Shown: positions 24,194-31,660 of the stretch, piece after piece
Numbering within the stretch: position 1 is the first letter of the stretch
Layout: every line of letters starts with the position of its first letter
Source: Terriglobia bacterium
Lineage (GTDB): Bacteria > Acidobacteriota > Terriglobia > Bryobacterales > Bryobacteraceae
Reading direction: 5' to 3'
DNA length: 42,708 bases
NCBI GenBank assembly: GCA_003175985.1
Contig: PSRJ01000122.1
Coordinates: 1 to 42,708 of the forward strand
Made by a program: the position numbers and the translations under genes
The notes under the pieces: model-generated
Told to the model about the DNA's origin: nothing
Databases searched by the model: none
What the model saw: the letters and a program-made list of their open reading frames with translations, nothing else

Positions 24194-25822
24194 GTGCGAG
24201 GTGCTCCCAGAAATCGAAGAATCGCGTTGTGTGTGCTGCTGGGCGGGGCTGCGGCGTTCGGCCAGCAAAACCCGTCGGCCCAAAAAGAAGCCGCCCTGAA
24301 GGCCGATATGGCAGGCCAGATCGATGGGATGAAAAAGCAGGCACAGGTAATGGTCGATACCGTCTTCAGTTTCGGCGAGCTTGGATTTCAGGAAGTCGAG
24401 ACGTCCAAATACCTCACGGGAATTCTCGAAAAAGAAGGCTTCCGGATCCAGCACGGCGTGGCCGGGATCCCCACCGCCTGGGTGGCGAGTTGGGGTGAGG
24501 GCAAGCCGGTCATCTCGCTTGGTTCCGATATCGATGACATCCCGCAAGCGTCGCAGAAGCCCGGCGTCGCGTGGCACGAGCCTTTGATCGCCGGCGCACC
24601 GGGCCACGGTGAGGGACACAATTCCGGCGTGCCCTTGAACATCATCGCCGCGCTAACGGTCAAGAAGGTGATGGAGCGCGAGCATCTGAAGGGAACGATT
24701 CAGCTATGGCCGGGGGTTGCCGAGGAACTACTCGGGACCAAAGCCTACTACGTGCGCGCGGGTCTGTTCCGCAACGTCGATATTTGCCTGTTCGCGCATG
24801 TAGCGGCCAATTTGAGTGTGTCCTGGGGCTCGTCTCCGAACCAGAACGGACTGGTCTCGGTGGAGTACGGCTTCAAGGGCGAGACGGCGCATGCGGCGGG
24901 CGCACCGTGGCGCGGGCGCAGCGCGCTGGACGCGGTGGAATTGATGGACGTCGGCTGGAATTTCCGGCGCGAGCACCTGCGCGTAGCGCAACGCTCGCAT
25001 TATGTGATCACAGACGGCGGCGACCAGCCCAATGTTGTTCCGGCCACGGCCTCGGTCTGGTACTACTTCCGCGAGGCCGATTACGACCACATCATGGACA
25101 TGTGGCGCATCGGGGACAACATGGCCAAGGCCGCGGCCCTCATGACCGACACCAGCTTCACGTCGCGCCTGTTGGGGAGCGCATGGCCGGGCCATTTTAA
25201 CCGGCCGATCGCGGAGGACATGTACGCGAATATCAAGAAGGTGGGCTTGCCGCAGTGGTCGGAGGATGACCAGACATTGGCTAAAGCGCTGCAAAAAGAA
25301 TTGAAGGTGCCCGTCCGCGGGCTCGCGGCCAAGATCCCCGACTTGCGCGAACCACCCAAAGCCGACGACGGCCAGGGCGATGGCGACGGTCAGGGCGCGG
25401 GCCCCACCGGCGGCGGCTCCGACGATATCGGCGATGTCTCCTGGAACGTGCCTACAGTGACGCTGCGATATCCCTCCAACATTCCCGGCGGTCCGGGGCA
25501 TAACTGGGCGAACGCGATCTCTATGGCGACACCGATCGCTTATAAGGGTGTGATCGCGGGCGCGAAAGTACAGGCATTAACGATGCTCGATATCGTTCTG
25601 CACCCGGACCTGGTGCAGAAAGCCTGGGATTACTTCACCAACGTGCAAACGAAAGACATGAAGTATCAGAGCTTACTCCGAGCCGAGGATCAGCCGGCCA
25701 CATGGCTCAATCAGAAGACCATGGAGCAATACCGCCCGCGCATGAAGAATCTCTACTACGACGCATCCAAGTACGACACCTACCTGGAGCAACTGGGAAT
25801 TCACTATCCGACGATTCGGTAA
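24194..25822 (+). CDS. M20-family amidohydrolase, AbgB-like, exported
   Basis: 542 residues from a GTG with AGGAGG 7 bases upstream. Signal peptide: ALCVLLGGAAAFGQQ. Metal-ligand motifs of M20 enzymes are present: GSDIDDIP near 110-117, GHGEGHNSG at 137-145 (GCGHN in AbgB), EE in GVAEELLGTK at 175-184, and FAHVA near 200-204. The dimerisation lid domain and a late GGPGHNWANAIS complete the family. Relatives include p-aminobenzoyl-glutamate hydrolase subunit B and aminoacylases. A Gly/Asp-rich stretch (ADDGQGDGDGQGAG, about residues 390-405) is inserted before the conserved GSDDIGDVSWNVPT. An exported form suggests cleavage of an external N-acyl or peptide-like amide. The substrate is unknown. 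Confidence 0.87.
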   Translation: MRGAPRNRRIALCVLLGGAAAFGQQNPSAQKEAALKADMAGQIDGMKKQAQVMVDTVFSFGELGFQEVETSKYLTGILEKEGFRIQHGVAGIPTAWVASWGEGKPVISLGSDIDDIPQASQKPGVAWHEPLIAGAPGHGEGHNSGVPLNIIAALTVKKVMEREHLKGTIQLWPGVAEELLGTKAYYVRAGLFRNVDICLFAHVAANLSVSWGSSPNQNGLVSVEYGFKGETAHAAGAPWRGRSALDAVELMDVGWNFRREHLRVAQRSHYVITDGGDQPNVVPATASVWYYFREADYDHIMDMWRIGDNMAKAAALMTDTSFTSRLLGSAWPGHFNRPIAEDMYANIKKVGLPQWSEDDQTLAKALQKELKVPVRGLAAKIPDLREPPKADDGQGDGDGQGAGPTGGGSDDIGDVSWNVPTVTLRYPSNIPGGPGHNWANAISMATPIAYKGVIAGAKVQALTMLDIVLHPDLVQKAWDYFTNVQTKDMKYQSLLRAEDQPATWLNQKTMEQYRPRMKNLYYDASKYDTYLEQLGIHYPTIR

Positions 25823-25854
25823 GGGGGCTGTGGCGATGCGGAAACACCCATCTT

Positions 25855-25923
25855 GAGCCACGGATACACACAGATAAATGATTTCTTTCAGTCTGTGTCC
25901 ATCGTGTTCATCCGCGGTTAATC
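25855..25923. repeat. Dispersed inverted-repeat element of the CCACGGAT...ATCCGCGG type
   Basis: GCCACGGATACACACAGA on the left and TCTGTGTCCATCGTG...TTCATCCGCGGTTAA on the right are imperfect inverted copies. This wording closely resembles a small repeat (CCACGGATGAACACAGAT-like) found scattered between genes in many unrelated bacterial genomes. It separates the M20 gene from the toxin-antitoxin pair. Confidence 0.6.
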
Positions 25924-25973
25924 CCTTTTTCAGAAACCTGCTAAGAACTCCGTTAAGATGAGAAGTGGCTCTT

Positions 25974-26198
25974 ATGCTCCAGTTCCAACGCATCACCGTC
26001 AATCCCGCCGTCGCAACTGGAAAGCCCTGCATCAGGGACCTACGCTTTCCGGTGTCACGTTTGCTTGGCCTGTTGGCAGCGGGCGAGACTCGGGAGACAA
26101 TTCTCGAGGCTTACCCATACCTGGAATCTGCCGACATTGACGAGGCTCTCCGGTACGCAGCGTTCCTGGCTGAGGGTGAAACCGTAGAATTGACGTAG
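25974..26198 (+). CDS. DUF433 antitoxin-like protein
   Basis: 74 residues. The ATG at 25974 gives the usual start (MLQFQRITVNPAVATGKPCI); a GTG at 25965 is an alternative. The core ITVNP, GKPCIRDLRFPVSRLLGLLA and the helix-turn-helix-like YPYLESADIDEALRYAAF define DUF433, a small winged DNA-binding domain that serves as antitoxin in many operons. The stop TAG overlaps the GTG start of the next gene (TAGTG), as is normal for such pairs. It probably neutralises the downstream toxin and represses its own operon. Confidence 0.85.
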   Translation: MLQFQRITVNPAVATGKPCIRDLRFPVSRLLGLLAAGETRETILEAYPYLESADIDEALRYAAFLAEGETVELT

Positions 26199-26581
26199 TG
26201 AAATTCCTTGTCGATATGGCCCTTTCGCCCGCTTTGGCGGGCTGGCTGCGTTCTTTGGGCCACGATGCTCTCCACGCACTCGAACAGCAGTTGAATCGTG
26301 CGACTGACGCCCAGATTCTGACGAAGGCTCTGGGGGAAGCGCGTGTCGTAATCACGGCCGATCTCGATTTTCCGAGACTATTGGCTCTGATGTCCACCGA
26401 TGGACCAGGCCTCATCCTGCTACGTGGGGGGAATTACAGCGACGCCGAGAGTATAGAATGCGTCCGCCGGGTTCTGATGACGATTGCGATGGAAGAACTG
26501 CCAAAGTGTATCGTCGTGGTTGACCGAAAGAGTATCCGGCGGCGATGGTTGCCAATAAAAGGGACAGGACCCGGCGGTTAG
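26198..26581 (+). CDS. DUF5615 PIN-like toxin
   Basis: 127 residues from a GTG overlapping the antitoxin stop. The opening KFLVDMALSPALAGWLRSLGHDALHALE, the central VVITADLDFPRLLAL and the late GLILLRGG strand are typical of the DUF5615 PIN-like family, in which Asp residues (here D6 and the D of TADLDF) form the nuclease site. Known members pair with DUF433 and are presumed RNases. The C-terminal tail (KSIRRRWLPIKGTGPGG) departs from the usual R-x-R-x-LP ending and may be slightly altered. Confidence 0.85.
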   Translation: MKFLVDMALSPALAGWLRSLGHDALHALEQQLNRATDAQILTKALGEARVVITADLDFPRLLALMSTDGPGLILLRGGNYSDAESIECVRRVLMTIAMEELPKCIVVVDRKSIRRRWLPIKGTGPGG

Positions 26582-26694
26582 GGCGCTTGTACGGAGTAAT
26601 CGTTCTAATGGCTGGCTTTTGACACGCAGAACACGGAAACGGCCTTCGCTAAAGGCAGCCATGAGCTCGGGGCCCGTGACGCGCGGGGCACGGC

Positions 26695-27252
26695 TCATGC
26701 TGCTGCCGCCTTACAGTCAGGATCTCGAATTACTGCGCGGATCTCCATCTCGTGCTGAAACTCGGACGTTTGATAGACCAGGGTCTACCTGACATGAACC
26801 CAGGAACTATGTCTGTATATTCCACTGCGGCAAGTTCAACCTGAGGCGGCAATCGCGGAACGCATCCGCAAGCCGATCGGATGTAGTCCTGATAGCCACG
26901 CCACTGGTTCTCGAATACAAGGACCACATCGCTGCGGATTCGTGCGGATTGCTGTGCCAGCAACTCACGTACAACTCGTCACGGATCGTCTCGTCCCGCA
27001 GGTGCTGGCCGCTGGCAATAGAGAGCACGACTGCTTTCGATTCTGGCGAATCCACGTTCTCACCGAGGTCGGGAATTTGGCTCATATCAGCTATGGCGCT
27101 CTGCCAAGCAGTTGGAACCATACCCTCATACGGATCGCGAAATGACTTCAGCTGAGGGAAATAGAGCGAGCGGCTTTGCAGGAGAGCTTTTCCAATCCCA
27201 TATAACGCCAGAGCGTAAGGTTTTTGAGCGACTCCGGGAAGGCGACAGGCAT
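26695..27252 (-). pseudogene. DUF2971 family gene, broken by three single-base deletions
   Basis: Reading the minus strand from the ATG at 27252, one DUF2971 protein can be rebuilt across three frames. MPVAFPESLKNLTLWRYMGL comes first (27252 to about 27186). The frame then moves to LLQSRSLYFPQLKSFRDPYEG and CWHSNPHESAAMWSLYSRTSG (about 27187-26840). It moves again to LAAVEYTDIVPG and SIKRPSF (about 26840-26757), and finally to HEMEIRAVIRDPDCK, ending at TGA 26695-26697. Each shift is explained by one missing base, and the third restores the first frame. FxDPxEG, SAAMW.LY, GVAI and HEMEIRAVI are DUF2971 hallmarks. The family is of unknown function and is often found in accessory and defence regions. 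The longest intact piece is 156 codons (26807-27277). Confidence 0.8.
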
Positions 27253-27502
27253 GCTCGACTATCTTAACCTGCCTCAAACGTTGGTCTTGAGCTTATTATC
27301 AATGTGGTGCGGATCCGTGAACGGTCGCTCCCCCGCTCCAAGCAAGCCCAGTTGGACGAGAGAGTCGCCTATCTGAGATTGGCGCTGGGCTGCGATCAAG
27401 GAAACCGCGCGGGACGACTAGCCACACCGAAGTTCCCGGCTCGTGCCCAACAAGCCGAAGCTCAGCCCACCTGTCCGTCAGATTGAATTCAAGCCAGCAC
27501 CC
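27253..27502. other. Intergenic DNA without a recognisable gene
   Basis: Only short frames occur here: 60 codons on the plus strand at 27304-27486 and about 46 codons on the minus strand. None resembles a known protein. Next to the DUF2971 pseudogene, this may be decayed accessory DNA. Confidence 0.5.
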
Positions 27503-28357
27503 CTACGGCGTCCCCGCATTCACCTTGATCTCCGCATCACAGCTCGAGAACATCGCTCCGTCAGTGGCGATTGCGCGTATCCGATAGTCGCCCGGCGCGG
27601 TGAAGCTCACCTTCGTCTCCGAACTCACCGGTTTTCCGTAAACCGCCGGACTGACATCCGGGTCGAATCGTACCGGACCGGGGCCTCTATAGTGGATCCA
27701 TCGGATCAACACACCTTCCACGCGGCCGCCGCGGTCTCCTAGTCCGGGTTTCGGGAGCCCGTCGTCGGTGGCCGTCGCGGTCAGTGTGGCGGCGGACGGC
27801 AGGGTCACCGTTTGGGCGGCACAGCCCGTGATCACCGGAGCCATGTTGTCCGCGGTTGGATTCGAATTCGAAGTCCGCAGGAAATTATCGGAGATAGCAT
27901 TCTTCGAGATCAGCAGTTTGTCCACTTCCCACTCCGGCTGCAGCCATCCTTTGGACACGTTCGTTCTGCCTTTGTTCGTCAGCGTCCACACCAGCCGCTT
28001 TTCGCGAGGCCAATCCTTGGGCACCAGGACTCGGAACACAAACCACCTTCGCCCTGCATAAAAGTGCGTCGGCTGCCCCTGGTCGCCGTTACCCCAATCG
28101 AAACTGTTCTCGGGGCCAAGGGGCACATCGACCTCCTCTTCGGAGTTCCGGTTGTAATACCCAAAGTACATGGTGAAAGAACCATCGGGATTGCTCTCCC
28201 ACCCGTCAAATGTCGGACTGACATCCTGCCCCTTGGAGTAGTGAGCCCCGGGGAACTGGAATTGTGCACTCGAGGGAAAAAGGCCGGCGCCGAGAAAAAC
28301 CATAATCGCGGCGAACCGGGCCGTCCGTCGATGCCTATGCGAACTTCTCGCGCTCAT
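27503..28357 (-). CDS. Secreted partner protein of the cytochrome/copper module, copy A
   Basis: 284 residues from the ATG that overlaps the upstream stop as TGATG; the frame stays open back to 28543 but that part is a shadow. A basic N-terminus and hydrophobic stretch (FAAIMVFLGAGLFPSSAQ) give a signal peptide. The N-terminal domain has YSKGQDVSPTFDGW, DGSFTMYFGYYNRN, EEEVDVPLG and DQGQPTHFYAGRRWF, all closely matched in copy B at 35277. The C-terminal domain is Ig- or PKD-like (VSFTAPGDYRIRAIATDG). I do not recognise a named family or catalytic residues. The two-gene arrangement with the haem c/copper protein, seen twice here, suggests a dedicated partner, possibly a ligand- or substrate-binding subunit. 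Confidence 0.78.
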   Translation of the reverse strand: MSARSSHRHRRTARFAAIMVFLGAGLFPSSAQFQFPGAHYSKGQDVSPTFDGWESNPDGSFTMYFGYYNRNSEEEVDVPLGPENSFDWGNGDQGQPTHFYAGRRWFVFRVLVPKDWPREKRLVWTLTNKGRTNVSKGWLQPEWEVDKLLISKNAISDNFLRTSNSNPTADNMAPVITGCAAQTVTLPSAATLTATATDDGLPKPGLGDRGGRVEGVLIRWIHYRGPGPVRFDPDVSPAVYGKPVSSETKVSFTAPGDYRIRAIATDGAMFSSCDAEIKVNAGTP

Positions 28358-29652
28358 CACCGTGCGCTGGTAAGTGTCCGCGGCTTGGCTTTGCGGGCCT
28401 CGGTTTCTCTCTTGAAGTCTTCGTCGGACATGTAGTAGTAGCTGAGCCACGCCGATCCCATCTCGTCGATGGTGCGTTCTCCCCAGGTAATCTGCGCGTC
28501 CGGATCCGGGTTGAACTTGTTTTGGGCGGAATTGTCGTGCCACATGATCGAATGCAAGATCGTTCCTGCCGGAAGCAGAGGCGCCGCATTTTCGTCATAC
28601 ACGTAGTTGAGGTGCCAGTTGAATAGGAACCTGGCGCAACTCAGCATTTCCGTTTTGCCGTTCGGATAGATGGCTTCCAGGCACTCCGCCTTCCCCCGAT
28701 TGTGCATGTGCGGCTGGAACGACAGCAGCCGCGCCGGTTTAATGAGCGGCATGTAAGCGTCCGATCGCACGTTAGCCTCATGCGGCCGGAGGTCGATTTC
28801 GTTCACCCCCACAGTGAGCGAAGTGATCGCGTGTTTCGGCACATAGCCCTTGGGATACAACTTCAGGCCGAGGCTCACGTTGGCGGGCGTCTCCGCACCA
28901 CTCGAATGAAGATGAAACTGGAAGTTGATCTTCGTTCCGGCCTTGATCAACCGGCCCGAGCCTTCGCGGAACACGTCGCCGCCTTTGCCGATGGCGTACT
29001 CGTTGAGGAAGACGCCTTGCTCTCCCACTTCGAGAGCGACGTTGCCATCGAGTTGGCCGCTGTGGCGCGTCCCGGCTGCCGGCTCCACAATGGATGTCCG
29101 AATATGATGGATTACCGCGTTGCCCTTTGTAGGAATGATCTGGACCGCCTGGATATATCGATCCTCGGTCAGGCCGGGATCCACCAGAATGTCCGGCCAC
29201 CAATCGGGCCCCTTCGCTTTTACCACCACGTCCTTGGGCAAGGTGACAATGAGATCCGGCTTGCCGATCTGCCACGCCTGCCCGTCCGGGAATTGACGCG
29301 GCGGCGGCATGTCGGCTTTGTTTCCTTCCGGTGCGCCGCTGTCCACCCATTTGACGATCGTGGCGATTTCCTGGTCGGTAAGCGATACATCGTTACTGAA
29401 GTGTTGGACGCCAACGTTTTTGTCGATGAACCACGGCGGCATTTCGCGGGCGACGACTTTCTGTTTGATCGATCGGGCCCACGGCCGCGTCTGCTCGTAA
29501 GTCACCAGCGACATGGGTGCAAACGTGCCGGCGCGATGGCAGATCTGGCAACGCTCCTGCAAGATCGGCGCCACGTCCCTGGTAAACGTGACTTGCGCCT
29601 GCGCCGCTGCCGCGGCAATAGTCACAGCGATAACGACGGAACCGAGTCGCAT
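28357..29652 (-). CDS. Cytochrome c fused to PHM-like copper type II monooxygenase domain, copy A
   Basis: 431 residues; AAGGAGG lies 8 bases before the ATG. Signal peptide: VVIAVTIAAAAAQAQ. Residues 20-105 are a cytochrome c domain with CQICH at 35-39 and a PMSLVTYEQTRPW segment. Residues about 150-400 resemble the copper type II ascorbate-dependent monooxygenase (PHM/DBH) fold: HH at 182-183, HLH at 247-249, PHMHNRGKAECLEAIYPNGK at 314-333, and NAAPLLPAGTILH at 355-367. In PHM an HH pair and HxH bind the two coppers. Here the ligand assignment is inferred. The protein would act in the periplasm, with the fused haem as built-in electron donor or acceptor. Partner protein A follows immediately. 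Confidence 0.82.
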   Translation of the reverse strand: MRLGSVVIAVTIAAAAAQAQVTFTRDVAPILQERCQICHRAGTFAPMSLVTYEQTRPWARSIKQKVVAREMPPWFIDKNVGVQHFSNDVSLTDQEIATIVKWVDSGAPEGNKADMPPPRQFPDGQAWQIGKPDLIVTLPKDVVVKAKGPDWWPDILVDPGLTEDRYIQAVQIIPTKGNAVIHHIRTSIVEPAAGTRHSGQLDGNVALEVGEQGVFLNEYAIGKGGDVFREGSGRLIKAGTKINFQFHLHSSGAETPANVSLGLKLYPKGYVPKHAITSLTVGVNEIDLRPHEANVRSDAYMPLIKPARLLSFQPHMHNRGKAECLEAIYPNGKTEMLSCARFLFNWHLNYVYDENAAPLLPAGTILHSIMWHDNSAQNKFNPDPDAQITWGERTIDEMGSAWLSYYYMSDEDFKRETEARKAKPRTLTSAR

Positions 29653-29681
29653 GGTGCTGTCCTCCTTGGGACCGCAAAGGC

Positions 29682-29711
29682 AGTATCAATCTCTCACATT
29701 TTTCGGCTCAA
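29682..29711 (-). promoter_or_regulatory. Promoter of the minus-strand copper module
   Basis: On the minus strand: -35 TTGAGC (29706-29711), an 18-base spacer and -10 GATACT (29682-29687), the same -10 as at 22170. Transcription would begin near 29675, about 23 bases before the ATG at 29652. The plus-strand gene at 29763 diverges from the same 110-bp region. Confidence 0.45.
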
Positions 29712-29762
29712 GTCCACGGTAGGCGGGCCCGCCTGCGAGGGTGGTTGTGATAGACTCCGCCC

Positions 29763-31640
29763 ATGCCTCGCTCCCGGCTGCACGTTTTGACGAGTCTGGC
29801 CGGCTTGGCGGCCTGCCAATGCATTTTGCCAATCCCTGCCCAGCCGGCGCCGCCGCCCTCCGGCGAAGCGGTTTACCAGAGGCGCTGCGCCGCTTGCCAC
29901 GATCAGACGAACCCGAGAATTCCGCCCCGTGAGAGCCTGCGCCAGATGCCGGCTTCGCGTATCCTGCACACTCTCGATTTCGGAGCCATGATGACGGTGG
30001 CCTACCCCATGTCTCGGGAGGATCGCGAGGCCGTCGCCGCCTACCTGGGAACCAATGCTCCCGCCGTCGCGTTCCCTCCGGCCGCTTACTGCGCCGATCG
30101 CCGGGTCACTGTCTCGGATAAACCGAAATCCCAGTGGAACGGCTGGAGCCCGCCGGGAAATACGCGTTACCTCACCGCCGAACAGGCCGGCCTGAGCATC
30201 AACCAGGTCAGCCGCCTGAAATTGAAGTGGGCATTCGGGTTCGATGGCGATGTGACCGCGTTCGCACAACCCACTGTCATCGATGGACAAGTTTTTGTGG
30301 GGAGCGCCGGCGGCGTCATCCACGCGCTGCGCGCCGCCACGGGATGCCTCCAATGGGTATTCCAGGCTAACGGCCCCGTTCGCTCGTCGATTCTGGCGGC
30401 GCCCCTCGCTAAAGGGCACGCCCTCCTGTTCGGCGATCAGACTGGATGGTTCTACTCTCTGGAGGCCGAGACCGGGAAGCTGCTCTGGAAAAAGAAAATT
30501 GAGGAGCACGATGCCGCCCGCCTGACGGGTGCTCCGGTAGCCTACAACGGGAACGTTTTTGTTCCCGTTGCCTCCTGGGAAGAGACACGCTCGCTCGACC
30601 CGAATTATCCGTGCTGCACCTTCCGCGGGAGCATTGTCGCGCTGCAAATCCGCGACGGCCAGCTCGTGTGGAAATCGTATATGATCCCGGAGCCTGCAAA
30701 GCCGACCGGGAAAACCGCGCGCGGGACCCCGCAGTTCGGCCCTTCCGGGGCAGGAATCTGGGCAGCGCCCTCCATCGATGCCAAGCGCGGCGTCATGTAT
30801 GTTGCTACCGGCGACAACTACTCCTCACCCGCCACCGCTACCAGCGATGCGATCGCCGCCCTCGATCTTGCCAGCGGGCGCATCGTGTGGTCCCGGCAGA
30901 CCCTTCCCGGAGACGCGTATAACTCATCCTGCGGCACCGACAAGCAGAGCTGTCCTGTCGAGAATGGCCCCGACTACGACTTCGGTTCCTCCGCGATCCT
31001 GACCCGCGTGCCGGGCGGCCGAGAGATTCTCCTCGCCGGGCAGAAGTCGGGAATGGTCTATGCACTCGACCCCGACAAGCAAGGCGAGATCGTCTGGCAG
31101 GTGCGTATCGTCAGCCGCGCGCCGAACGTGGGCCCATCAGTCGGCGTGCAGTGGGGCATGGCCAGCGACGGCCAGAACGTCTACGCTGCTATTTCGGCTT
31201 CTGGCAGAACCCGCCCCACCGACCCGCTGGACACACGCCGCAATATTCTCGATCCGAAGCAGGGAGGCGGATTCGTTGCCCTGCGCATCGGAGATGGCAG
31301 CAAGGTCTGGACAGCGCCGCCGATCGTCTGTGCTCCCGGCGCGCCAACGGGATGCAGTCCCGCTCAGTCCGCGGCTGTGACTGCCATCACCGGCGTGGTC
31401 TTCTCCGGCTCAATGGACGGCCACTTTCGCGCGTACTCGGCCGAACAAGGCAGCATTTTGTGGGACTACAGTACGGCACGCGATTTCGAAACGGTCAACG
31501 GTGTAAAAGCTAAGGGCGGATCGATCGACGGTCCCGGTGCGGTAGTCGCTAACGGGATGGTGTTTGTGAATTCCGGCTATTCGCGGTTCGGCGGAATGCC
31601 CGGCAATGTGTTGCTCGCGTTCGCGCCGGAAGGCCGGTAA
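29763..31640 (+). CDS. Quinohaemoprotein, polyvinyl-alcohol-dehydrogenase-like, probable lipoprotein
   Basis: 625 residues. The N-terminus VLTSLAGLAAC fits a lipobox (LAAC, Cys at 18), so the protein may be lipid-anchored. A small cytochrome c domain has CAACH at 42-46. A PQQ propeller follows: WNGWSPPGNTRYLTAEQAGL, repeated blades with W-motifs (TGCLQWVFQA, ETGKLLWKKK, SGRIVWSRQT), and PNYPCCTFRGSIVALQ plus YNSSCGTDKQSCPV, which are characteristic of PVA dehydrogenase (EC 1.1.2.6). Adjacent Cys-Cys in YPCC recalls the disulphide of quinoprotein alcohol dehydrogenases. The order haem then PQQ is that of PVADH. The natural substrate could be any secondary alcohol or polyol. Twenty bases separate it from the next quinoprotein gene. 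Confidence 0.87.
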   Translation: MPRSRLHVLTSLAGLAACQCILPIPAQPAPPPSGEAVYQRRCAACHDQTNPRIPPRESLRQMPASRILHTLDFGAMMTVAYPMSREDREAVAAYLGTNAPAVAFPPAAYCADRRVTVSDKPKSQWNGWSPPGNTRYLTAEQAGLSINQVSRLKLKWAFGFDGDVTAFAQPTVIDGQVFVGSAGGVIHALRAATGCLQWVFQANGPVRSSILAAPLAKGHALLFGDQTGWFYSLEAETGKLLWKKKIEEHDAARLTGAPVAYNGNVFVPVASWEETRSLDPNYPCCTFRGSIVALQIRDGQLVWKSYMIPEPAKPTGKTARGTPQFGPSGAGIWAAPSIDAKRGVMYVATGDNYSSPATATSDAIAALDLASGRIVWSRQTLPGDAYNSSCGTDKQSCPVENGPDYDFGSSAILTRVPGGREILLAGQKSGMVYALDPDKQGEIVWQVRIVSRAPNVGPSVGVQWGMASDGQNVYAAISASGRTRPTDPLDTRRNILDPKQGGGFVALRIGDGSKVWTAPPIVCAPGAPTGCSPAQSAAVTAITGVVFSGSMDGHFRAYSAEQGSILWDYSTARDFETVNGVKAKGGSIDGPGAVVANGMVFVNSGYSRFGGMPGNVLLAFAPEGR

Positions 31641-31660
31641 CTTCTCCACAGGATGGCAGT

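Noticed and set aside
27304..27486. 60-codon plus-strand frame in the empty region
   Set aside because: Arg/Pro/Ala-rich without motif or ribosome site; typical of random GC-rich sequence.
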